Assembly: GCA_902728285.1 (NCBI GenBank)
Contig: CACVBU010000821.1
Location: 1,413,450-1,477,449 of the forward strand
Reading direction: 5' to 3'
Source of the DNA: Clytia hemisphaerica
Lineage: Eukaryota > Cnidaria > Hydrozoa > Leptothecata > Clytiidae
DNA: 64,000 nucleotides
Below are positions 1 through 12,000 of this stretch, piece after piece. How positions within the stretch are numbered: position 1 is the first letter of the stretch; each line of letters starts with the position of its first letter. The notes below the pieces were generated by a model that did no database searches, had not been told where the DNA came from, and saw nothing but the letters and a program-made list of their open reading frames with translations. A program made the position numbers and the translations under genes.

Positions 1-5
1 CTTAC

Positions 6-87
6 TGCGCATGTGCCAGGGTCCAACAATTCGGTTGCTTTCAATTCGAAAAGAAATTCTTCTTCGTCACACGCTTCCAAAATCATT
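6..87 (-). CDS. DLEC1: DLEC1-like exon (last in window)
   Basis: Phase 2 in, phase 0 out, with donor GTAAG at bases 1-5. It encodes MILEACDEEEFLF and ELKATELLDPGTC. The gene continues past the left edge. Confidence 0.7.
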
Positions 88-3000
88 CTAAATTGTTGTT
101 GAGAGAAAGAAAAAAGATAACATATTATTGCCAGCACAATTTCATATTTCATATTTCATCATGCGCGCGCATCGAATTTTTTTTAAATACGCGATAGTAC
201 TGGTTAGAAAGTCGCCAAAATCTACCTAATCAGGTTGGGCCACATTGTAGGGAAAAATATCCTTGCGAGTGAGTTAGCTACACCAAACAGTAAACCAATA
301 ACAAAAACATCAAAAGACTAGAACGTGAACAAATAGACATGAACAAGATTTATAGCTTAGATTCCCTGGCTATTCTCACTACTTTACTACTGCATTTTTT
401 GAAATTATATTTTAAAGACTCAAGCTCCAAATCTTGGAATAAATTACCTCACAATGCACAAATATATCTTACTTGGGTGGTTGAACGCAAGCAGTCATAT
501 TGACTCCAAAGGGAAGCATATCCAAACCATCTGCGCGTATATAACATCCATTCTCACCATTTTTATCCTGAAATGAACGTTACCTCGAAAAGATGATGAC
601 AAAGTTTTCAGATATTGAGAGATGAGCCATTAAAAGGAGATTCGTACCATATGATAATTTATTCTTTAAATTGTTGTAATGAAATTCCTTAAGAGAAGTA
701 GTTTTGGCGGAAAGAAATTTTGGCGAATTTGGAGAAAATTTTGATTATCATAATTCTCACCAAATTTAAATTCCTTTCATATTACTGTTTTTGAAAAACA
801 TTATAACATATTATTACTGTTTTTGAAAAATAATTATACCAATCATATTACTGTTTTTGAAAAATAATTATACGGATATTGCTGCGGTATAGCCTCTTTT
901 TTGCGATTCTGGCACTTTGGGCTGTTATGGGTAAGCAAGGTACCAGTCATATTACTGTTTTTGAAAACATTATACCAGTCATATTACCCTTTTTGAAAAA
1001 AATTTTTATACCTTTTGTTTTAAGCTGATATGGCCCATAGTAAAACCTAAGTAACTCTCTTCTTCGCGAACTTGTTGAGGTGGAGTGAACGATATCTCAA
1101 GCGAAGCATATCCCTGACCAGGAACAACCTGTCGTGGTGTGAAAGAAGCAATAGAAATGTCAAAAAAATTGCTAACGTGTGAATGAAATGCCATTTTTTC
1201 AAATACGTTAGGTCACACTCCTCCTTTCCCATTCTAAGAAAATGTCAACCACGATTTAAAAGTCCTCCTGATTGAACAGTCTATTGGACGCGCTCCTTGG
1301 TCCATTTACTGTGGAAGGCACCAAGCAAAGAAATGAGAATTACATACCCCCTTCTTCTAAAATGGCCCAATACTTCCGCACTTTTGTTTTCGGTAAAGCA
1401 GAGAAGATAAACATTAACAACAAGAAAATGAACAGAGTGAGACCAGATGATTTAGGTTTAAATTGATGCACTGAGAATCTAAGACGATAACGAACTCTGA
1501 TGACATTGTCTTTGACATTTTAAACGTTTTGGATTGGTTAAGAGTTATTTTCCTTTCAGTTTGATGAAGGAATTATTACCATCTGTTTATTGAGGACTTT
1601 AAAAGGTTGCGTTGATTTTCGTCCTTCATGCTCCTTCAGAACAACTCTGACAAGATCCCCTTCCTCTTTTTTTTCCTCTTCCACTACTTCGTTACCATCT
1701 TGATCTAAGATGGGGAAAGGGTTGCCATAGAAGCAATCCAAATCAATCAATTGGTCATCATCGTCATCAACAATGAAAGTGTCCCAATCCAAACGAATAT
1801 CTAAGAAATAAAAAACAACAGGGATATACTCTTGTCTCCAGAATAAACGTCCCCCCGCTAATTGTTATGAGAAAATAAATCCATCCCTCCCGCTCTTACC
1901 CCACCTCTCCGCTAATTAAATTCGAATAATTCAATATTTTATTACAGTGTAGATTGACTTTAACTTGTTAAAGTTTTCCTTTTTGTTAATATTGGTTCTT
2001 ATTTTACGTTTCTGTCTTCAAATTACCCCCCTCTTATTTCACCCCCCGCTTACTTAGAAAATTTTCCTACCCCCTCTGCTTATTCGGACCCCCCCCGTCT
2101 ATTCGGGAGGCAAGAGTAATCGATGGTAACAACAGCTCAATATTTCTAGTTCAAGTTCTAACCGGCAGAAGGTAAAGTAACACGAAAAACACGAGCAGCA
2201 ATCCAATCCAATCCAATCAAACCTTTTTCCATATGGTCATCTGTTGTCTCGCTGACCTGACCATATTATGATTTCAAAACAAAAAGCGCGCGAAAATGAA
2301 TAAATGAATGGGATTAAGGTAATCAGAAAAGAATACACTCGCCCTAACCTACCTATACTTAAGACTCGTGAAGACAATGATAAAACTTCTTAACATTATT
2401 TGAACACTAAATGAACAACTTACCAACATAACTTTTGTTGTTGATACGTAAAGATCTTTTGACATCCGAACCTGCTGATGGATGTGTTCCAAACCTAAAA
2501 CAAACAAACTTATAACTGAAAATCTTAAGAAGAAAAATTCCAAATATCTTTAGCTCTGGTTTAGGTTGAAAAGAGTGAATTTTACACATAGCCTGCACTC
2601 ATATGCAGCGGAGTCTTTTTAACTCGAACCTCTTTAACTCGAAATTTCCTTAACTCGAACAAAATTTTGTTTTCCATGAGTGTTCCTGTTAAGAAGACTC
2701 GACTGCATTGAAAACACATGAAAACACACAATTGACCAGAAAAATCTAAGTAATCTTAACTATGAGTCGTTTAAGTTCAAACAGCGATTAGATTTACTTG
2801 CAACCTAGATTTCATGGAAGTTACCTGACTATGGGAGGGTATTCGTTGGTCATCTGGAAAGTCAAGGGAGTTCCGATGATGTTCACGCGTACTGGAATCA
2901 CTTTCTCGATCGAATCTCCAATCTAATGCCAAGAAATGGATAGTTAATTTTAAAGGGGTAAAAATGGATTTTCATGGCAAAAATACATTTTCAAAGCTAA

Positions 3001-6000
3001 GTTTTTTTTTGAAAATACAGAAAGTTCAACACCCCCAGAAGTTTTCCAAAAAAGTGGTAAAGTTTTATGACTCAACCTGATATATTAGAAATGTAAGACT
3101 AAGTTTAACCATAAAAAGGCCGAACATAAGTTGCTGCAAACATGAAAAAGGTTTTATAAAAAGTAAAAATGTCGTCTTCTGTCAAAAGGAAATGCCTGTA
3201 ATCAGGTTTCCGTTGCAGACCAAAAGTCAGTGTTTTATATTTTGCGTTTGTTGAAAATTGAGGCTGAATCTGCCTGAGATTGAACAAGTTGCATAATGTT
3301 TAGAACAACTAACCTGACAGTGTAGGAGGTCATTGTAATCTCCCCACACATCACTTTGACAGCTAACGGTGACGATTTTCCGTTCATAAGCCGACAAACT
3401 TCCATACCAAGGTTGACACATCAAAGCCAATCCTCTCCCACTCTTCAACGTGGACTCTGAATATTCTAAAATGAACAAATGTGGCGAAAATAAAACCAAT
3501 AGTTTGCGAATGATGTCTCCGTATGAGCTGGTTTAAACACTGACTAGACTTCACCATATCTGTCAAAAATTCTTTTGGGAAATAGTAGAGCGGGCTGCAA
3601 TCATTCAAAAATGATAAATCAAGTTACGAGTAGGAGATTCAGAATCGATAAAAATGAACTTTATTTACCTTTTTGTATCTGGAGATCGGTTTTACTGCGG
3701 AAAGCAGGTGAAGATTTGTGTAACATACGACCAAGATTCGACCTTAAGAAAAAAAAAATCTTCAATTTACTTGATAGATAAGATAAAAAGCTTCGACACT
3801 TCATGTGTCGATAACTCAGTAATCTAGAAGACTTTTAAACAGTCTTTTGATTGTTTTCACGAGATCCACGGCCAACCGGCTCGGCTACGTATCTTTGAAC
3901 AGAACGGAACATTAGAAGTAGCAGGGACCCTGGGGGAGGGGGTACTTGGGCAAAAAGGGGTACGTGCCGCTGATCAGGAGACCTTTTTTCACCTCTACGA
4001 GTCCTAGGTAGTGTAAAATAGCAGTATAACCGGACACGTGGAATATTGAATGTAAACTAAAGTCTTCTACATATAAAGACGGCCTAACTATACAAATCAA
4101 AAGAGCGTGTAAATTAAGGACCGTATATATAATTAAAGATATCACACTTCCCCCTTTTCCTAACAAAAGAATATACTTAAAATTTAAAACACTATCAGAC
4201 CAGCTGATAGCTTTACTGTTTTAATCGTTCGTTTGACAAGTCCGTTTAATTTGAATTCACTTCGAGTAACCGTTTCATATCGTCCATATCGATTTACTGA
4301 CTTTCTATTTCGTTTCGGGTAAACTCTAGGCTCAGTGGTTTCTTTTTGTTTCGTTTCAGTCTGCTGTTTTAATTGTTTCTTCTCTGCTTCTCTGCTTGTT
4401 GATGTTATACTTCCTCCCCTTTGCGGTGTTTGAAAAAGGAGAGGTTTCGTGTGTATCGTTTTCCAGACTCTGATTCTACGGTAATCATAGTTCCTTTAAC
4501 TGCTACTACGGTGAAGTTCGTATTAGCAGTCAAATTTCGAGGTACGTTGATCTTTTTTCATGATGACTGCATCACCTAAGACGAATGAGACATTTTGTGA
4601 TTTGGGATGATACTTTGACGATATTTCGTACTGGCGCTGTTGATTGTTTTTGACACTTTCGTAGAAAGGCGATGTTTGTTGTTGCTGTTGACCGTCGGGA
4701 ATAAAGTTTCGAACTCTACGGTTGAAGAAAAGTTTTGATGGCTGATAACCAATTGTTACATGTGGCGTGGTACGATAGTTGATCAACATATTACGAAGTT
4801 GATCCCTCCAATTCTTGTTTTCGGTGATTGGTGCAGATTGATGTTCGGATGCATTTGTTTAGATTCTGCATGAAACGCTCGGTTAACCCGTTGGCTCGAG
4901 GCCAAAGAGGTGTGATTTTTGTGTGTTTGATACTTCTTGATTTGAAATACAGCTTTATTTCATTACTGTTCCATGATGGTCCGTTATCGGTGATCATAGA
5001 GTGAGGAAAACCGTGTATTGCGAAAAGTTCATTCAAACGATTGAAGACACTTGCGGCTGTTGTGGTTGTCATGATTTCGACGATTGGATAACGGCTAAAG
5101 TAATCAATGATAACTAAAAGTTTCTTGTTGTCGGGTGTAGGGCCGTTGAAATCTGCTTCAGTATCTTCCCATGGTGACTTTGGCAGTTCTGTTCTATTGA
5201 TTGGTGGTGGAAGGTTCGGTCTAGATACACGTTGACATTGTTGGCAGTTGTTGATAGCAGTCTCAATGTCCTCGTCCATTTGGAACCAAAAACACTTGGC
5301 ACGCAGGTGTTGTTTTGCTTTGATGATTCCAAGATGGCCTTGATGCTCGAGTGAAATAACTCTTTGGCGAAGGGAGCTGGGAATGATGATACGATGTTGA
5401 CGAAGAATTATCCCATCTTTGTCGCCAATGTAAAATAGCAGTATAACCGGGACACGTGGAATATTGAATGTAAACTAAAGTCTTCTACATATAAAGACGG
5501 CCTAACTATACAAATCAAAAGAGCGTGTAAATTAAGGACCGTATACAATTAAAGATATCACAGGTAGGATCGCAACAACACCAAAATAGAATAATGAGTC
5601 CATCGATGGGTATCCTATTGGGGGGATTTGGGAAAAATATGAAAAAATTTGAGAACATTTTGGAATTTGAGTCCCACTCAGGGTCACTTTTTTCAAAACA
5701 AACGAGTCCCATGAAGGGTCTAATTTTCGAACTCCAGCGACACCCCCTCGGTCGGTAAGGGTAGTACCCCCCTGGATTTCAAACTGGGAAGTCCAGTATT
5801 GTGTCGCTGACACCTTATTCATTGCCCGTTATATGATGAACAATAAGATTGTAATATCGTGTACAAAAGTAAAAAAAAAAAAAAAAATCAAGCTGGTTTG
5901 TTTTTATTGACAAAATGAGGTGATGAGATTATTCAATTTGTGATAAAAAAACGATAGCTCACCTTTTCTCTTTCTTTCTTGTTCCTATAATTAGAAAAAT

Positions 6001-9000
6001 CAAAAAGAGCTGAAATTCAAGCTAATTGAGTGATTGCGCTAAATAAATAGACCTAAATGGACCCTGTCGAGTCGTTTAAAGATAAAGGCCACAATTTTGG
6101 GAAAAAAATTGTCTGCAACAACACTAAAACATTCGGCAACGTAAACTTCGGCATACCGCAAGTGGGATGGGGAACCTGGGAAACCTAAGTGGGAACCTAA
6201 ATGAACACCGGAAAGTGGGATGGGGGAACCTGGGAACCTAAAGTGGGAACCTAATGAACACTAAAAGTGGGAACCTAATTGGGAAACCTGGGACCTAAAT
6301 GAACACCGGAAAAGGAAAAGTGGGATGGGGGAACCTAAGTGGGAACCTAAGTGGGAACCTAAATGAACACCGGAAAAGTGGGGGAACCTGGGGGAACCTA
6401 AGTGGGAACCTAAGAACACCGGGGGGAAACCTAAGTTGTTGGTAATCCTATTAATAGAATTGAAATATTTTTCTTTAAAAACAAATACATAAAGATAAGA
6501 AAGATATTATATGCAAGGAAAGAAAAAACCTTTTATCATAATAAGAACACCAGTTATTTACTTTTTACATTACGGTTCGCAAACAATAATGTTGAAAATA
6601 AAACAAAGGGAATTTATTTATTCAATTAGCTCAAAAAAGCATGTTTATTTATCAGCAGTTTTATAGTGCATCTTTTTGAAAGGCTCTTTTTAGTAAATTC
6701 ACTTAATTGACTTTAAACTTTAAACTTTAAACCGTCATATCTTCAAATCTAGAAGGAATTAGAAGTTCGTTCATAGCTCGATGGATAACTTAGAGCCTCT
6801 TCTTTCTTTTGCACGGATCTAATTTGCTTGAATACAGAATCTAGTAAAACATTATTTACGATCTAGTTTTTGTTCACTCTTGATGCAATACACATTGTTT
6901 TTTATTAGCAGCTCCAATTTTCGGGTCAGGGCTGGGGTCGCTTAGCATTTAACGGATTCTAGCTCGTTTTTCTTTCTGTACCAACCAAACAGTACAGCGT
7001 GTGAATACACTTCATTAATTAAAAATGTTTGATAGTAAAATAGAACATATTGCACGGCTTGCCACGTTTCAATACACATAAGCATAGATCCACGGGGGGG
7101 GGGGGACACTCAAGGGGTAAACGACCTACCGTACGTGCGGCCCTTTTTTCCAAGCTTCCCAAAGTACACTGTAAGGGTGGAAATGAGCAAAAATGAGAAT
7201 AAGTGCACTCTAAGGGTTTAAAATTTGGTCAAAGCCAGTCCGGCTTTTAGAATTTCAAATGTCATGTTTTAACACTGGGTAAATCAGGATCCCTGTTCTA
7301 GAACATGTTGACCAAGAAAAAGATCTAGGAGTGATAATCGATAGTGACCTGACCTTTGAAGCCCATATACACGCTTTTTTTTTTATAAGAATGGTGTTTT
7401 TTCATTTCATCATGGATATTCTTAACTTTTTGGCGAAAATCATCCAAAAATATTCTTACGCTATTCTTAGGTTAAGATCGAAATTGGCAATCTACAGGTT
7501 AAAATGCATTAAAAATGGCATTCTTAGGTTCAGTTGCTAAATTTCATGATGGTGATATTCTTATCATATTCTTAAGTTTTTGGCCATTTTCATCATGGAC
7601 ATTCTTATAAAGTGTATTCTTATAAAAAAAAAGCGTGTATTCAGTAAAATCAAGAAAGCTAACTCTATCGTTGGCTTGATTAGCAGGAGCTTCGAATTTC
7701 TCTCACCAGATATGTTTCGAACGCTTTTCATTGCATTTGTCAGACCCCATTTGGAATATGCACATGTAGTATGGTCTCCAAGGCTAATCAAACATATCAA
7801 TGCAATCGAGGGCGTCCAACGAAGAGCTACAAGGCTAGTTAGTTGCTATAGAAACTACTCATACGAAGATCGGCTACGACTCATCAATCTACCTAGCCTA
7901 AAGACCAGGCGGCAAGTTGGTGATATGGTGGAAGTTTTCAAGAACCTCCACATTTATGACGAGTCTATAAGATCAGAGAAATTTACTCCTCGAACACGAC
8001 CACGACGTCAGCATGATTACGAGCTTCAAAGGAACTTTGCTAATGACGGTATGAGAGGCTACCAAAGCAACTCTCTTTTTTACAGAAGTGTGAAACCTTG
8101 GTATGATCTAGAAGATGATATTGTTGAAGCACCATCCTTACAAGTCTTCAAAGAGCGTTTGATAAAAGAAAGGGAGAAAAAACTTTATAAAATGTAAAGT
8201 CAAAAGTTCTGTTTCATAGGACGTCAATAGACGTGCGAAATATATTGCTATAAAAAAAAAAAATGAAAAAAAAAAAAAATAAAAAAAAAAATTAAGGTTC
8301 CCACCCATTCCCACTTTTCGGGTTTCATTTAGGTTCCCACTTAGGTTCCCCCATCCCACTTTTCCGGTGTTCATTTAGGTTCCCACTTAGGTTCCCCCAT
8401 CCCACTTTTCCGGTGTTCATTTAGGTTCCCACTTACCCCCCATCCCACTTTTCAGGTTCATTTAGGTTGGTTCCCACTTTTCAGGTGTTCCCAGGTTCCC
8501 TTTAGGTTCCATCCCCCATCCCACTTATCCGGTATGCCCATTTGTTCACCATAAAACGCTGATTGAATAAAAACAGGTGTTTGACTTTAAAAAAACCGAG
8601 AGGGCTATAACCCCTGTGACAGGGCAAAAGACCAAGCGAAATAATCCTCTCAAAAGACATTGTGATCGGATCAATCATCCTCTGATTTCACTTCGTAAAA
8701 GTAAGAGTAAACAAAGTAATAATTGTCTAAAAAATTTTCAAAAGGTGTCAAGCAAGTGAAAAAAGCCTCAATCAAACATTTGAACATACTACCTTCTGGG
8801 GGTGACGGTAGCCTTGAACTTTGAAATTCTTGGAAACTCAGATCGAAAGTCGTGGAAATCTCCGATCGATTCTCAATCACTACCAAAGCGTTTGCCTTCT
8901 GTCCAAGCACCACACTCTGTCCGAACTCAATGACGTCATTATTTCGGACGGTCTCGGATTGGCTAAAATGGAAAGAAAAATATCAGTGAAAACTGTAAAC

Positions 9001-12000
9001 TGTTGAGAATTTCTAATAAATGACGTTTCTTTTCACGAAATTACACGTTTTTTTATGAGATTAAATTTTTGAAGCTTTTGTGAGTATTTTTGTCCAATTT
9101 CCTAAGAAATTGTGTGCTTTAGAGCCCATGAAGCCTTAAAATTTTCTTAAGTTGTTCTTAACATTTTGGCCATCGAAGCCTTATGTTCTTATATAGTTTG
9201 TTCTTATAAAAAAACGTGTATATTCATATCAACAGAAACATACGAAAAACACAGAAAACTATGAGCTGATTCATTTCTGTTATAAGCACCTACTTTATAT
9301 AGAAGAATCAAATTAATAACTCTTGATAGACAGCCATATACTTTTCGGTAATTAGTTCAAACAATGTAAACAAGGGATGGCACATAATATGAGCATATTT
9401 ATTTTTCTTATAAGCATCTAGATTATAGGAATTATAGCAATCTTGATCAACAGCCATATACCTTTTGGTAATCAGTTCTTATAAAGTAAACAAGGGACGT
9501 CACATAATATGAGCTTATCTATTTTTCTCATAAGCACCTATTTTATAAAAATCAAATCAATAACTCTTGATAAACAGCCATATATCTTTCGGTGATTAGT
9601 TCTTACAAAGTAAACAAGGGACAGTCCACAATATGAGCGTGTTTATTGTTCTTATAAGCATCTAGTTTATAACAATCAGATCAACAACACTTGATAGGCA
9701 GCCATATACCTTTCGGTAATCAGTTCATACAAAGTAAATACAGGGATATCAAGATATTTTACTGTATATGTTACTGTCAGCCAATCAGAGAGAAGAAAAA
9801 CATTTGATTTTGTTGTTTTCTTTTCTTGTGTAAAAATATTTTCAACATTGTGCTGCTCATAATGGTTTCAAAGGAAGCGCCCAGCGAATATAAATTTCTA
9901 GCTAAGCGCTTATTGGATGGCGCTCCAATAAAACGATCTGGTGGAATGCAGCCTTCAAACGTTCATTCTCGATTATGAATGCGTTCGCAGGGCATTCATA
10001 GCGACAGCTACTTGCTAGTTTATGATATAGAAAGGAGGCGTGTCCTTGGGACAAAACAGAATTTTAAAAGAATTTCTCAAAAAGTACTCGTGCGGGACGG
10101 GAATGGGAGAAAGTTTTTCTTTCTTTTGTTTAAAGATGCTGCTTCAGCAAAGCTGCTTCTAGTCGAACGTCATTAAGTAACAAGCGATAGACGACAGATT
10201 CTAACACAAACTTTAAACTTCCTACTTCTTACCTAATGACAATTTTTTTCTAAGAAAAGAAAATGTGCAAGGCATATGTGACTTTTCAGTTACATGTTTA
10301 CCGATAATTCAATTAAAGGATTGACGGTGATTATAATTGACCGAAATTATATATCTTTTCAAGAATGCCATTTTAAACTAATCGAGCACTAAGAGATTAA
10401 CGATTGACTTGTAATCAATCTTCTACGTCAGACATTCATTCTGAAGGCACCAATCATCCGAACAGGAGTCGACGACCACTGTATCTTTTTTTGGTTATAT
10501 TGATTCAAAAGAACGGATGGTTAAATTTTCTCCTTCCTTGACAATGTAAAAAGCCCAAACTCTGGATAGGTAGAAAGTAACTTTGGTTTGTTATAGGCAG
10601 TCAGTCTTAACGTCGCTGTGTGTTGTCTACGCACTTAAACGCTGCAATAGAAGCCGGTATGGCGGTATGCTTGGAAAACAGCGACAAGATCCCGAGACAT
10701 GCACAAAAGAGTGTTTCTCCGGGATTGGGAAAGTTTAGCCGTCTTACAGTATTGGTTTCTATTTTCGTATAGATAGATAGATATGCCCTCCGATGCATCG
10801 GAATGGGTCCTACCCACGGTGGAGTAGGAATCACAGCGCAAGCAGACATTGCAACCCTGCAGATGCGAGCTGCCGAGCCATGGTGTATACCACGACACTC
10901 GAACTACACGGGAGAACGGATGTCCTCGCAGGTGTAGAACCTCCTGAGTGTCACGGCACACCACAATGTCTGAAATATCTACCCATACTCTTGTATCAGA
11001 GTTATGGTACCCAATTCCCCTCACATGGCATGGGTTGACCCGGGCGAAGGAGCATTCACTTGCCAAGTGAATCGTAGTACCACGGTGGGTATCGAACTCG
11101 AGCCTCCTGGACAAAAGTCAAGCACGATAACCACTACACCACTACGCCCTTTCTATTTTCGTATGTGCACTAAAATCATTAAAATCGGATTGATATTCCT
11201 TTGCCAAATATACTATGCCGAATTATTAAACATGAGAAATTTTTTGCACTCCACGCAAAACAATCCAAACCCCGTCCCATCGGTTTTTGTTAAAGAAATC
11301 AATATTATCAAGAGCTAAGACAAGGGGGTCAATTTGAAATTCAAGATTTAATATAAAAGGCAGTGTTATTTAAATCAAATCAAAGCAATAAGCCACAACG
11401 AGAAACACGTTTTCACCGTCACAATGAGACTCTTGGTGATTTTCGCTCTTTCGGTAATTTGCAGCGCTGATGCATTTTGCCGTAAATTTCCAGTATGGCC
11501 ACAAGACTTTAGATGGTCATTCGCAGGTCCTATCCGGGGGATGCACTGCACACAAATCCTTGAAACAGCCGATCCACATACATGGAAAGACAATTATTTG
11601 TGCCACAAGACAGGTCCCAAATATCTTCCCGTTGGAATGAAATGGAAATCTTCCGGTAAGTTTTCTCATAATTTCTAAAAAAATGGTATTTATATCAAAG
11701 TTTAGAAGTATTGCTTTGGTTAAAAAATTAAATATGTAACATCTTTTTTCTATTTGTATACTTTTTTACAGGCCCAATCAAAAACATGCGATGCACTCGA
11801 ATCATCGAAATCGCCGACCCGCACACATGGCGTGACAATTTTCTGTGTGTACCACGTAATAGTCCATTCCTTTTTGAATGGTCGATGGCAGGACCAAACG
11901 CAGGCAAAGATTGTATACAATGGAAAGAACCAGCCGAACCAGCTAAGCACTATTGGAACGACAATTATTTGTGTGCAGACACATTCCCTATAGATGACTA

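Larger units (their letters stand above)
4007..5567 (-). mobile_element. Internally deleted Ty3/gypsy element with TSDs
   Basis: A minus-strand LTR element lies at 4012-5562. The LTRs (4012-4146 and 5429-5562) are nearly identical, start TGTGATATC and end TTTTACA on the element strand. A 5 base target duplication GGTAG flanks it at 4007-4011 and 5563-5567. A polypurine tract, AGGAAAAGGGGGAAG on the element strand, sits directly against the 3' LTR. Only integrase is left inside: gag, protease, reverse transcriptase and RNase H are gone. The 5' LTR now abuts integrase codons, so the element can move only with help from others. Confidence 0.9.
7240..8292 (+). mobile_element. CR1/L2-like LINE 3' fragment, split by a MITE
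   Basis: The C-terminal part of a non-LTR reverse transcriptase is recognisable: EKDLGVIIDSDLTFEAHI, then after the MITE KKANSIVGLISRSF, FVRPHLEYAHVVWSP, QRRATRLV and LPSLKTRR, with a stop at 8195-8197. A short 3' UTR and an A-rich tail follow to about 8292. The 5' part is absent. Excising the MITE plus one TA restores the frame exactly (AHI to FSKIKK). The tail abuts the right arm of foldback element A. Confidence 0.85.
6150..8538. mobile_element. Foldback-like element A
   Basis: Short termini GGCATACCG (6150-6158) and CGGTATGCC (8530-8538) bound two inverted arms. The left arm, to about 6436, repeats GTGGGAACCTAAATGAACACC-type units. The right arm, from about 8296, holds their reverse complement. 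Between the arms lie AT-rich DNA, a G run with a short repeat (7090-7240), a LINE fragment and a MITE. I saw no clear target duplication. Foldback elements are known for arms made of tandem repeats. Confidence 0.65.

Noticed and set aside
3677-3742. Possible extra DLEC1-like exon with acceptor- and donor-like ends
   Set aside because: Including it breaks the phase into the next exon at 3465. Direct splicing from 8793 to 3465 is in phase and reads well.
5421-5428. Primer-binding site TTGGCGAC next to the 5' LTR
   Set aside because: It reads in frame into integrase, so it cannot be told from coding sequence. I noted it as a possible remnant only.
10635-11114. 159-codon minus-strand open frame
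   Set aside because: It lies wholly inside the tRNA-derived SINE.
11150-11164. True tRNA gene at the GTTCGATACCC box
   Set aside because: The cloverleaf is incomplete, and the sequence runs into a SINE body flanked by a target duplication.
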